This document shows, piece by piece, positions 36,866 to 45,066 of a stretch of DNA of 64,000 nt. The notes below the pieces were generated by a model, which saw only the letters and a program-made list of their open reading frames with translations, ran no database searches and was not told where the DNA came from. The stretch covers positions 140,700-204,699 of the forward strand of contig JAVTVY010045324.1 of the NCBI GenBank assembly GCA_036873755.1, in the 5' to 3' direction. Positions within the stretch are counted from its first letter, which is position 1; the number at the start of each line of letters is the position of its first letter. The position numbers were made by a program, and so were the translations under genes. This DNA is from Hanleya hanleyi (lineage: Eukaryota > Mollusca > Polyplacophora > Lepidopleurida > Hanleyidae).

Positions 36866-38077
36866 ATGGCGTCATCATCATTTTTAGAGAGGATTGCAAA
36901 GTACCGTGTTCGTCTTATTGATGAGATGCAGCGTGTAGAAGAAATATGTTATATCCTTATGGATGGAAACATACTCCTCCAACAGCGTGTCGACGAAATC
37001 ATGGCTGAGAAAACTTCTTCAGCACAAAACACAGCCCTCATCGATGGTGTACTGCGCTCTAGCCCCTATGCATTTCTAGCCTTCGTGGCGGGGTTGAAGA
37101 TCACGGGAAATGGAGAACTAGCGGATCTACTTGAAGCCGACGTTATACAAGATGAAGATATCTTAGCGATGGATACCACTACCGAACAGCGTACAGCTAG
37201 CAAACGTACACACACTACACCAGAGAGTACTACCCCAGAGAGTACTACACCTGCTAAACGTGGTGGACGATCTAAACGGCCTCGACTAACACCGTTAGAA
37301 ATACCTGAGTCAGTGATTGAGCCAGTAGTACCCCCGCAAGCGCCTGAGAAAAAACAGATGGTGGTAGAACTTCCTATGTCTGTCCAGGAGATTAATAACC
37401 TCATCCAACAGGCCTACCAAGTAGCTCACACCGACATTTGGGAGCTCTCACCTTATTTAACAGTGAGTGTGAAAGATGAGGAAGTGCATTTTAATGCGGC
37501 GGGCTTTCACGACAGACCCGGTAAGCATATTGCCATGACCTTAGACAACTGGCAAAAACTGGAGACCCTTGAATACGCCATCGAAGCGGTGATTCGTGAC
37601 CAGGGGAGTGATGAAGCGAAATTTCATGTGGGTGACGACATCTTTGTGAGCTGTGCTTATTTCAATGACCAGCTCCTCGTCCACATCCGTAAATGGCGAA
37701 AACGGTTAGATACCCAAGAGCTTGTTGCCTGTCCTCAGGGTGTCACTTTGAAATTAACAGCGTGGCGGAAGTTGCAGAGTCTCGCAAGTTCCATTCGTTC
37801 AGCTCTGGTCTACCAAGTGACTCACTATATTTACCTGAAATACATCGACACAGTCCTCCATCTGATCAGACCTCAAATTCCACAGGACACTCGAGTACCT
37901 TCATACGCAATGATCACTGAAGCACTGGAGGCCGTGACGGAGCCGCAAATAGCCCTGGGAGTTGAAGCGGCCTGTCCTCCCAAAATTCCACGTGAGGAGA
38001 TTATCACGTACATTTATGTGCATCAAGGACGGAAAGATGATGATGAATTCAAACAAGTCTTGTTGAAGAATTATTGA
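36866..38077 (+). CDS. CARD-like plus two PC4-like domains protein
   Basis: 403 aa from ATG 36,866 (GTCATGG). The open frame extends upstream only from a GTG, so I use the ATG. Residues 5-92 have the six-helix hydrophobic pattern of a caspase-recruitment domain (YRVRLIDEMQRVEEICYILM, VDEIMAEKT, AFLAFVAGLKITGNGELADL). Residues 105-165 are a Ser/Thr/Pro linker with a nuclear-localisation-like KRGGRSKRPR (131-140). Residues 192-243 and 252-314 are two PC4-like repeats; the second reads FHVGDDIFVSCAYFNDQLLV, HIRKW, VTLKLTAWRKLQSLASSI, as in the ssDNA-binding transcription coactivator PC4/p15. Residues 315-403 are unrecognised. Function is inferred: possibly a DNA-binding transcription or replication factor joined to a death-fold adaptor. 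It is the first gene inside the left ITR, with AATAAA at 38,312. Confidence 0.75.
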   Translation: MASSSFLERIAKYRVRLIDEMQRVEEICYILMDGNILLQQRVDEIMAEKTSSAQNTALIDGVLRSSPYAFLAFVAGLKITGNGELADLLEADVIQDEDILAMDTTTEQRTASKRTHTTPESTTPESTTPAKRGGRSKRPRLTPLEIPESVIEPVVPPQAPEKKQMVVELPMSVQEINNLIQQAYQVAHTDIWELSPYLTVSVKDEEVHFNAAGFHDRPGKHIAMTLDNWQKLETLEYAIEAVIRDQGSDEAKFHVGDDIFVSCAYFNDQLLVHIRKWRKRLDTQELVACPQGVTLKLTAWRKLQSLASSIRSALVYQVTHYIYLKYIDTVLHLIRPQIPQDTRVPSYAMITEALEAVTEPQIALGVEAACPPKIPREEIITYIYVHQGRKDDDEFKQVLLKNY

Positions 38078-39312
38078 ACAGAACCAGTGTTGAACAGAAC
38101 ATTTTACCATACACATTCATTGAAGTGGCTTGAGAGCGTATAATTGTATTTAAAATTCACAGGTTATTTTTTTACTGTTAATTGTATTAAATGCAGAACT
38201 ATTAAAAATTCAGAGTTTTTTTTACTGTTAATTGTATTTAAAAATTCAATACTCAGATATAATTGTATAAAAATTCAATACCCTTGTGAACACGTTCATT
38301 CTATTTGTGTTAATAAAAAATAGTAGAAAATTAAAAAAAAAAATGCTTGTTAGTGTTCTTTTTTTTAAATTATGCACAAGACCGATATGTCAACCTCACA
38401 CCCAGTCCATTACATCGCCCTTCATGAATGCTTCACTTTGATACCTCACTCCATTCCATCGGTCCATTAGGGGCTTCCCTAGATGCCAAAACGTCTATTT
38501 TCATACCTTTGGGGGCCGCGCATGCGCAGAATCACTCTAATTCAACCCCATACTCAGTCCATCACATGCTCCTTCACCTAAGCTTTAATTTGATACCTCT
38601 CTCGACCCACTACCTCCAAATTAAAAAAAGAGTGTATTTATACACTCCTGAAGGAGCTAAAAATTTTTTTTTGCAGGTAGAGGGTCGAGTGAGGTATCAA
38701 ATTGAAGCTTAGGTGAAGGAGCATCTGATGGACTGAGTATGGGGTTGAATTAGGGTGATTGTGCGCATGCAAATACCCCATCGGTCCATTAGAGGCTTCC
38801 CTAGATGCCAAAACGTCTATTTTCATACCTTTGGGTACCGCGCATGCGCAGAATGCCGATATTTCAATCTCCTACCCAGTCCATTAGATAGCCCTTCACC
38901 TAACCTTCAATTTGATACCTCACTCGACCCCATTGGTCCATTTTTAAAACAATTTTTTTTTGCTATAGGGTGATAATTTACACCCTTTTTTTTCGCTAAT
39001 TTCACTAATTTCAATATTTAGTTGTTAAAAAAACATAGAAAATGAAAAAGATTTTTTTTGCCTTCATTAATCTTTTTTTCCTTGTTTTTAAAATAAAATT
39101 TTTTTTTTGTCTTTCCTGCCTCCCTTCCCCCCCCCCCCCCTCCCCCCTCCCCCTTTTTTTCCCCTTTTTTTCAAAAAAAAAATTTTTTTTTTTTCTTTGG
39201 GGATAAGAATGATGGAGTCTGATGTTAATTTTTGTGCTTTTGTTGAAGTTCTCTTCCGGGAAAGATGGTTGGCCCTGAAAAGGGCCTTTGAAGTGTTACA
39301 CGACCACACTTA
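38078..39312. other. Noncoding gap between CARD-PC4 and RING genes
   Basis: It holds an AT-rich 3' region with AATAAA (38,312-38,317), a palindrome with direct-repeat flanks (38,390-38,935), and homopolymer-rich sequence (C14, T and A runs at 39,100-39,200). No gene is supported. Confidence 0.7.
38390..38935. repeat. Palindrome with direct-repeat flanks inside the Maverick
   Basis: Arms of about 100 bp (38,521-38,620 and 38,672-38,770) are inverted: 'gcatgcgcagaatcactcta', 'attcaaccccatactcagtc', 'ctccttcacctaagctttaa'. Outside them 'cggtccatta-gggcttccct' followed by 'agatgccaaaacgtctattt' is directly repeated at about 38,459 and 38,779. It looks like a MITE nested in the element. Confidence 0.75.
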
Positions 39313-40047
39313 TTATGCACGGTAAATCCGTTTAACGGCTCCCACGTGTTTCCGGCATATGGGGCACTTTACTTTGAGATGGTTTTCTCCGGCTTCAAGG
39401 CAATGACATCCATCTCCCGCACAGGTGAGAGTTACCCAACACTCTTGACACACACACAAGTGTCCACACGGGAGTACAGCATATTGGCTTTCTTGATCAG
39501 TGCAGATGCTACATTTGGTTTTTTTGTCCTCTTTACGCAGTTTTTTGGTCAGTTTATTAATCTCTGCACACATATTATTATTGTTGTCTTCCATCGTCTG
39601 AATCACTGTGTTGAGGCGGGTTATCTCGGCTTCATCCAAAGAGCTTGGTTGTGTTTCCGAAGTGGATGGAGTTTCAGTCGTCGTTATACTTGGCGTTATT
39701 GCAGGTGTACTATTTAACCATGGAAGTGTGTCTTCATCTCCATCAGTAATAGTTTCGTCTTGTTCTTGTAGGGTCTCCATCCTGTTTATTTCTGGGTTTT
39801 GGTCTTGTCTTTCCCGTCGCAATCGGTCATCTTCTTCCGCCATTACCGCTTGCCTGAGTTGTGTCAATTCTTCTGTGCTTTGTATTAACCTGGCCTCGTC
39901 TTCAATAACCCGCTGAAAACTGGTGATGAGGGTTATTCCTCCGTCCTGCTCACTGCTAATGATTTCTCTGTGTTCTGAATCACCATTTCTCGGATCTCTA
40001 GGTGGATGATGAGTAAATAGAGGTGTTCTACTTCTTCTGGAAGTCAT
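39313..40047 (-). CDS. RING-finger protein A
   Basis: 244 aa using ATG 40,047. The frame runs further up only from a TTG, and a TATA box at 40,080-40,088 supports the ATG. Residues 40-90 and 140-172 are predicted coiled coil, and 100-137 is Ser/Thr-rich and acidic. The C-terminal RING has C179-x2-C182, C194-x-H196, C200-x2-C203 and C228-x2-C231, a C3HC4 arrangement like that at the end of IAP and MIB E3 ligases. It is likely a ubiquitin ligase of the element. It is divergent from RING protein B; three YY1-type units lie between them. No BIR domain is present. Confidence 0.85.
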   Translation of the reverse strand: MTSRRSRTPLFTHHPPRDPRNGDSEHREIISSEQDGGITLITSFQRVIEDEARLIQSTEELTQLRQAVMAEEDDRLRRERQDQNPEINRMETLQEQDETITDGDEDTLPWLNSTPAITPSITTTETPSTSETQPSSLDEAEITRLNTVIQTMEDNNNNMCAEINKLTKKLRKEDKKTKCSICTDQESQYAVLPCGHLCVCQECWVTLTCAGDGCHCLEAGENHLKVKCPICRKHVGAVKRIYRA

Positions 40048-40079
40048 GCTTCTATTTTGTAAATAAAATGTCAATTTAC

Positions 40080-40089
40080 AGGCTATTTA
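40080..40089 (-). promoter_or_regulatory. TATA box of RING protein A
   Basis: The minus strand reads CTATAAATAG, about 33 bp before the ATG at 40,047. Confidence 0.6.
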
Positions 40090-40107
40090 TAGGCAAGTGG
40101 GCTGAAG

Positions 40108-40228
40108 TGGGAGGTGGGACAACATGGCCGTCTGTTTGTGTATATATTGTGGGAGGTGGAACAAGATGGCCGTCTGTTTGTGTGTGTGTGTCTATGTTGT
40201 GGGAGGTGGGACAAGATGGCGGCCTGTG
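40108..40228 (+). promoter_or_regulatory. Three internal copies of the ITR YY1-type unit
   Basis: 'gggaggtgggacaacatggc', 'gggaggtggaacaagatggc' and 'gggaggtgggacaagatggc' lie between the divergent RING genes, 4 kb inside the element, in the same orientation as the left ITR. They sit where a shared bidirectional regulatory region would be expected. Confidence 0.75.
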
Positions 40229-40670
40229 TCAGTCAGTGCAAGAATATGTTTTTGCCCGCTGTATAGCGCTGTGTTACCCAAGCCATAAAAATGTCCTATT
40301 TTTTTTCGATAAATCCGTTACCATTTTTAGGGAACTATTTATAAGACTGTAACCCCATAGTCTACACGTATTATTAGCCAGTAAAATTGAATTTTATTTC
40401 CAATATACGTGGTCTTTCACAATTCCGTACACTAATCTTACTATTTAAAATTGCTAAAAATTAATAAATAATCACCTAGTTTAGCGTTAGAGTGCTAATT
40501 TTTTTAAATAATAGACTATGAATGGCCTCACTTCAACTTGCAATAAATTTTATAAGTGCACTGATAGTTCTTGTAAAAATTACAGGCGTTTAAACTTGTC
40601 AAAGAAACACAAATATATTTTGTTGAGCGACACAGCTACAGTGCTGTCGCTCACGTCCGCGTGTTTACCC
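40229..40670. other. Divergent promoter region of the two RING genes
   Basis: AT-rich sequence upstream of the RING protein B TATA box. The open frame beginning at 40,518 crosses that TATA box, so its first part is probably not translated. Confidence 0.5.
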
Positions 40671-40678
40671 TATAAATA
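40671..40678 (+). promoter_or_regulatory. TATA box of RING protein B
   Basis: TATAAATA, 54 bp before ATG 40,725. It decides the start: the in-frame ATGs at 40,518 and 40,695 lie upstream of or too near the expected transcription start. Confidence 0.65.
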
Positions 40679-40724
40679 CCCATTAATTTTTTTAATGATT
40701 CACAATTCATCTGATTGCTCAGTC

Positions 40725-41486
40725 ATGGAACTACCCCTGGCTGACAGTATGGATATTGACACATCAGACTTGTTGACCATTGATGCAAATGAAGAACAAC
40801 AACTTTCCGGTACTATGCTTAATTTGGTGCATGATGAGCCCTGGCTACAAGATATTATGAAAGATTTATTTTCTTCTACACTTGAATCCGGGAACGACCC
40901 TGCGCCAAGTACAGACCATTGTCAAGATCGCCCGGAAACACCGCAACTGGATAACTTCATCGCCCTGGCACCCATCTACTCAGACCTATACTCAAGTTTT
41001 GACTTAGACGAGCTGTTAGAAAAGGGGTTGAAAACCCAACACGACGAACAAGATGGAACCTGTGATACGGAAGAGGCGGTAAAAGATGTAAAAAAAAAAA
41101 AAAAAGATGTGAGAGTGCGTACAGAGAGACGACAGGAGCGGAAAAACCGCAAAGATACCCGGACCCATAGAATAAAACAGCCAAAACAAATACATGACCA
41201 GATCCATTATGTGTGGAATACCACAACAACAACATTCGGCTGTAATACAGAACGCCAAAGTGACTTGTATATACCTTGCGTGGAATGTAGAAGTCCGTTT
41301 TCGAAATATGCAATTTTTCCTTGCAACCATCAAGCATTGTGCGAAAATTGTATTCACCGCCTCGCTCAAATACCTACGTGTGTCCGACCCAACAAGCCTG
41401 TTATGTGTCAATTGCTGCCTTTGACATGTCCTATTTGCGCTGATAGAAGAACACAGCGTCAACAACAATCCCTCTCAACAATGTAA
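40725..41486 (+). CDS. RING-finger protein B with acidic N-terminus
   Basis: 253 aa from ATG 40,725. Residues 1-110 are acidic with hydrophobic clusters (EPWLQDIMKDLF, YSDLYSSFDLDELLEK), resembling transactivation domains. Residues 123-151 are strongly basic (nuclear localisation or nucleic-acid binding). The C-terminal RING has C185-x2-C188, C200-x-H202, C206-x2-C209 and C235-x2-C238. RING spacing is nearly identical to RING protein A, suggesting an old duplication. The poly-Lys stretch comes from a run of 16 A (41,090-41,105), a place where slippage or assembly error could change the frame. AATAAA follows at 41,567. It is probably an E3 ligase or a nuclear regulator. Confidence 0.82.
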   Translation: MELPLADSMDIDTSDLLTIDANEEQQLSGTMLNLVHDEPWLQDIMKDLFSSTLESGNDPAPSTDHCQDRPETPQLDNFIALAPIYSDLYSSFDLDELLEKGLKTQHDEQDGTCDTEEAVKDVKKKKKDVRVRTERRQERKNRKDTRTHRIKQPKQIHDQIHYVWNTTTTTFGCNTERQSDLYIPCVECRSPFSKYAIFPCNHQALCENCIHRLAQIPTCVRPNKPVMCQLLPLTCPICADRRTQRQQQSLSTM

Positions 41487-42092
41487 TTTATTACATATAC
41501 CAACGGGGTTATTTTTAATAACCCCCCCTAAAAATTAAAAACAGATTTCCCCTATCCCTGTGCTATAATAAATTTCAACCCCGTTAATTTATTCGGGTTG
41601 AAATATATTAAAATAAATGTCCGTTATCGTCGGACATATTACCATAAATTTCAACCCCGTTAATTTATTCGGGTTGACATATATTAAAAATAAATGTCCG
41701 TTATTATCGTCGGACATATTACAATAAAAAAATATAGTCCGTTATGCTTCGGGTAATTAATTAAATGGAAGCGAAAAAATTCTGTGTATATATAAGAGAT
41801 TAGTTCTTAAAAGAACTTTTTTGATATCGGCCTGGGATTGTATATTTTTTTCGTAATGCATGGCTAATAAAAAAATTAAAAAGGGGACAGGGCTGTAATG
41901 CTTTGAAATTTCATGTGCTAGTTAGAAGTCCTCTTTCGAAGGATAAAGTTGTTCTGAAAAGAACATTTAATATTGTTAACCCTGTTGTTAATCAGGACGT
42001 TCTTAAAAGAACGTTTTATTATTTTTTAACCTGTTTTTATTCAGGTGGAGAGTTTACCTGTATACTCTCCCGTAATGTAGTCCTCTGGCGGC
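41487..42092. other. Noncoding gap holding the hairpin array
   Basis: It lies between the converging 3' ends of RING protein B and the proline-rich gene. It contains almost only short perfect stem-loops, described separately. Confidence 0.8.
41573..42070. repeat. Array of short perfect hairpins
   Basis: Two tandem units (41,573-41,640 and 41,647-41,720) each hold TTTCAACCC...GGGTTGAAA (or GGGTTGAC) and ATGTCCG...CGGACAT. Then come AGTTCTTAAAAGAACT (41,802-41,817), TGTTCT-GAAA-AGAACA (41,950-41,965), CCTG...CAGG (41,981-41,996), ACGTTCTTAAAAGAACGT (41,997-42,014), ACCTG...CAGGT (42,029-42,046) and GGAGAGT...ACTCTCC (42,047-42,070). Roles to consider are 3'-end formation for converging transcripts, a structured noncoding RNA, or a recombination region. 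None is proven. Confidence 0.8.
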
Positions 42093-42653
42093 TCACTGAG
42101 ATGGATGTTTATTCTCCGTGAAGTACCCATAGGGGTCCGGGATGGCTGGGGTCAGGGGTAGTCCGTCCATAAATACAGCCGCTGCACTCTTGGGTCTTTG
42201 TGGGGGCTCCTCCCAAATGATGAGCGGTCTGTCTTGATCTTCTTCATCTTCATCTGATGAAATGTAGATTGGGACATCTGCTAAGAAATTTCCTGGTGGA
42301 ATGGCCATGGCTGGAGGTGAAGGTGGAGGTATATCCGGAAATACCGGGGGTGGCAGATCTTCTAGAGGGAAGGGAGCGTAGGGGGGCGTTGTTGCTCGTG
42401 GTCCAGGCCGAAGAGAGCGATAATTAATGTTGTCTCCCATCACTTTATTTAACAGATGAAACCAGTTCTTTTCATTTATCGTCCCGTGGGCCGCGACCAA
42501 CAACGCCCTCACGTTGTTGGCCATCGTTGTTCCAGCTCCCTCCCCTTCTTTTAGCGTCCGCTCCCATCTCTGTAACTCCAGGTGCCAGAATCTTTTGATG
42601 TCCTGCCTCACCGCCTCTCTTTTCCGTCTTGAAATTCTGTTGCGTGTAGCCAT
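42093..42653 (-). CDS. Proline-rich acidic protein, unknown
   Basis: 186 aa. Residues 8-21 are basic, 22-80 are mainly helical with Trp and Leu, and 82-122 are proline-rich (PPPVFPDIPPPSPP). VPIYISSDEDEE (127-138) has the hydrophobic-then-acidic form of a SUMO-interaction motif. The C-terminus is hydrophilic. I do not recognise the family. TATATATA at 42,705-42,713 lies about 55 bp upstream of the ATG, giving it its own promoter, divergent from the PC4-like genes. Confidence 0.7.
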   Translation of the reverse strand: MATRNRISRRKREAVRQDIKRFWHLELQRWERTLKEGEGAGTTMANNVRALLVAAHGTINEKNWFHLLNKVMGDNINYRSLRPGPRATTPPYAPFPLEDLPPPVFPDIPPPSPPAMAIPPGNFLADVPIYISSDEDEEDQDRPLIIWEEPPQRPKSAAAVFMDGLPLTPAIPDPYGYFTENKHPSQ

Positions 42654-43160
42654 GTTGTTGGATCAGATTGGAAAAATTTTATGGTAAAGCTGTCAGCGGG
42701 TGTCAATATATATAAACACCGTGCGGACCGCGAAGGAAGCAATCCTTTTATCCAGCTGTCGTGTGCTGGGAAATTCGGCGTGTGTTTGTTTTTATTTTAT
42801 AAAAGGTTGTGCTGTTATAATAATTGCTAGTGCCCCCTATAAATTTTATTTCCAATTAAACCCAGACAAGTGAAGGTCAAGTATTTTAAAATTTTAGCCG
42901 TCTACCGCAAGACTACGTCGATATGTTATGATTTTTAGTGATTATTTTCGCCTAATGTTATAGTACGGTCGTACCTAAAATGCGCTACATTGAAAATAAA
43001 TGCATTGTCCTGGTTAAAAATTTATGACCAATATCACTGATCATCCTATACTAGTGCCCTGAAAATTTCAGCGCGTTACTCCAAAGAAAACTCTAGAAAA
43101 TTATAAAAAACAGACCCTTGGTTTCAGCGTAAGAAAAACATTCTACGTAGTTCTGTAGCC

Positions 43161-43355
43161 TTTCGCTACGGTGTTTCCCCTCACGGCGGTCAGTTTTAAA
43201 AGTACCGGCGAGGTATTCTGTTAATATTTTCGCTACGGGGATTCCCCTCACGGCGGTCAGTTTTAAAAGTACCGGCGAGGTATTCTGTTAATATTTTCGC
43301 TACGGGGATTCCCCTCACGGCGGTCAGTTTTAAAAGTACCGGCAAGGTAATCGGG
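43161..43355 (+). promoter_or_regulatory. 3 x 67-bp tandem repeat with kappaB-type sites
   Basis: The unit is TTTCGCTACGGGGATTCCCC, TCACGGCGGTCAGTTTTAAA, AGTACCGGCGAGGTATTCTG and 'ttaatat', with starts at 43,161, 43,228 and 43,295. Units 2 and 3 contain GGGGATTCCCC (43,237-43,247 and 43,304-43,314), a perfect palindromic match to the NF-kappaB consensus GGGRNWYYCC. Unit 1 has GGTGTTTCCCC. It lies upstream of the PC4-like genes and looks like an enhancer. The factor is inferred from sequence alone. Confidence 0.75.
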
Positions 43356-43475
43356 TATTCTGTTCATAATGAATACATCGCGGTAAAAGCGTTTTGTACA
43401 CCATTTTCAATGTTGTTTTATACGTGTGAGTTCTTAATTATTTTTACAGGTCTAAATGATACATATACATGTAGC

Positions 43476-43580
43476 GTTGTCGCAAATGTTCTCATTGTGT
43501 ATGAGCATGAATTGCACCTTATCAAAGAACAGCCGATAGAAGTAAAATTAACTATTCATTTAGCCGGAGGAAGCGTCTAA
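43476..43580 (+). pseudogene. Broken copy of the PC4-like gene 5' part
   Basis: In frame it gives VVANVLIVYEHELHLIKEQP then IEVKL, followed by divergence and TAA. This matches residues 13-37 of the intact gene that starts 216 bp downstream (VTSKVLLIIYEHELHLIEEH). It has no own ATG and about 35 codons remain, so it is a partial tandem duplication. Confidence 0.8.
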
Positions 43581-43691
43581 AAAATTAATTGCAGTGTTAA
43601 ATATTTTTTTCCCGGGGTATTTATTTACAATGAAAAATAGAATCGCACTATATACATGTGTGTCGGGCTAATATTTTGATCATTCTTCAGT

Positions 43692-44390
43692 ATGGCATCG
43701 CCGGGCAAAGAGCTCGCGTTCTTTCAAGTCACGTCTAAGGTGCTTCTTATCATATATGAACATGAATTACACCTTATCGAGGAGCACCCGATCGAAGTGA
43801 AATTAATTTTAAGCCTTGACGGGTGGAGGCAATTGACACGTGTCTTACAATCCAAAGAACCCGAAGTCGATTTTATGCCTGTCGGTGTGAATGTGTATCT
43901 GCGGCGGAGTAGAGAAGTTTCATTTTTTCCCCGGTTAGAGCAGTGGGGCGGTCACGGTATTGTGCTTTGGCCAGCATTATGGGCGGCGCTGAAAACTGTC
44001 ATTACCGATGTTGACGATGTACTCTTGCCGCACACCCAATCGATCATGACTCGTACCCTCACCTCGGAGTGTACCCTAATAATATATTCTGATCGCATCG
44101 ATCTCATTGATGATGATTCCCGTTGCTGGGGCTCGCCAGAGCCCGCGCGTGTGACATTATCTTCCGAAGGCTGGACGACCTTGAAACGTGTGTTATTTGG
44201 TGATTTAAATGGAGATGGCATTTACCTGGATCACGATGTATACATTTTTCGCGGTCCTTATTTTGCCCGATTGATCTCTCTCAAACGAGGCGGATTTACA
44301 CTCGATCCCGAACTATGGACGGCTTTGCAACACAGTGTGCCTGTGGTGGATAAAGTATTCTCCGCACACTATCCGCCTCTCACAGACTAG
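43692..44390 (+). CDS. PC4-like tandem-domain protein 1
   Basis: 232 aa from ATG 43,692, with TATATA 40 bp upstream. It consists of two similar halves, 14-110 and 123-222. Each has a first strand pair (VLLIIYEHELHLIEE; TLIIYSDRIDLIDDD), a Trp helix (LSLDGWRQLTRVL; LSSEGWTTLKRVL), a second strand pair (GVNVYLRR; DVYIFRG) and a closing Trp helix (PALWAALKTVI; PELWTALQHSV). The alternation of beta pairs and 'L-x-x-x-x-W-x-x-L' helices resembles the PC4-like repeats of the CARD protein, so ssDNA or transcription-related binding is suspected, not shown. Its stop TAG directly abuts the TATA box of the next gene. Confidence 0.68.
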   Translation: MASPGKELAFFQVTSKVLLIIYEHELHLIEEHPIEVKLILSLDGWRQLTRVLQSKEPEVDFMPVGVNVYLRRSREVSFFPRLEQWGGHGIVLWPALWAALKTVITDVDDVLLPHTQSIMTRTLTSECTLIIYSDRIDLIDDDSRCWGSPEPARVTLSSEGWTTLKRVLFGDLNGDGIYLDHDVYIFRGPYFARLISLKRGGFTLDPELWTALQHSVPVVDKVFSAHYPPLTD

Positions 44391-44398
44391 TATAAATA
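44391..44398 (+). promoter_or_regulatory. TATA box of PC4-like protein 2
   Basis: TATAAATA begins immediately after the TAG stop of PC4-like protein 1 and lies 54 bp before ATG 44,452. Confidence 0.65.
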
Positions 44399-44451
44399 CG
44401 AGGGGAAGAGACAGAGTGTGTATCAGTTGGACATTGAGAGAGAGAGCAAGC

Positions 44452-45045
44452 ATGTCGCTACCACTACGAGCCATTTTGCCTCTTACACCGAGTGTGCGCT
44501 TATATGTGTACGCGGATAAAATCAAACTGGCGCAAGACGCTCTATCTATTTATTGGACCCCCGCTGAAATGCTATGGAATCCGGTCACACTACAGCGTGA
44601 TGGATGGAATAAATTTAAACGGGTAATGAGCGGCGAATTGAACGGAGAACTCGTTCATCTGGATAATGCCATGTACGTGTATTTCCTACGACCCCACTGT
44701 ATACGGATAGGTCGGTACAAAGATACGCGCAGTATCAGCCTAACTCCCTCTCTGTGGGCAGCCTTGAAGAAAATAATGCCTATTGTCGATCAGTTAATGT
44801 CACCGGACGATCGATCCCCTGAGCAATTAGCGTGGGTTCGTGCTATAGAACAGGCGTTCGCTGAACCGGGTGAAAGACTAGCAGAAATTTGTTTCTGTAA
44901 ACCAGATACTCCTACAACCGTGAAAAAAAAAGGCCTATATGTAAAGAATGCAGAGCGGCTAGAGGATCAGTATCATCCTGGGACGAGGTCGACACGGACG
45001 GGGCGAACTCAGTATCACCCCGGGAAGAGATCGACTCACCTGTGA
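44452..45045 (+). CDS. PC4-like protein 2
   Basis: 197 aa from ATG 44,452. The longer open frame starts at a GTG inside the previous gene and is rejected. Residues 14-116 form one unit matching the second half of PC4-like protein 1: SGELNGELVHLDNAMYVYF against FGDLNGDGIYLDHDVYIF, and LTPSLWAALKKIMPIVDQLM against LDPELWTALQHSVPVVDKVF. Residues 117-160 are helical with CFC. After a run of nine A (44,922-44,930) the tail is basic and holds a duplicated QYHPG[TK]RST. An overlapping frame after the A-run stays open to about 45,111 with an acidic composition and a CKEC motif, so the true C-terminus is uncertain. Confidence 0.65.
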   Translation: MSLPLRAILPLTPSVRLYVYADKIKLAQDALSIYWTPAEMLWNPVTLQRDGWNKFKRVMSGELNGELVHLDNAMYVYFLRPHCIRIGRYKDTRSISLTPSLWAALKKIMPIVDQLMSPDDRSPEQLAWVRAIEQAFAEPGERLAEICFCKPDTPTTVKKKGLYVKNAERLEDQYHPGTRSTRTGRTQYHPGKRSTHL

Positions 45046-45066
45046 CGCAGGCCAACGAAGTGCGTG

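Larger units (their letters stand above)
42654..43691. other. Regulatory gap with 67-bp repeats and a gene fragment
   Basis: It contains the divergent promoter of the proline-rich gene (TATATATA at 42,705), the 3 x 67-bp repeat (43,161-43,355), the broken PC4-like fragment (43,476-43,580) and TATATA at 43,649-43,654 ahead of the next gene. Confidence 0.7.

Noticed and set aside
39608..39916. Plus-strand ORF overlapping RING protein A
   Set aside because: It is the shadow of the minus-strand RING gene, whose zinc ligands and TATA box support the minus strand.
41016..41468. 150-codon minus-strand ORF over RING protein B
   Set aside because: Antisense shadow, Phe/Cys-rich from the complement of the poly-A and RING region. 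No independent signals.
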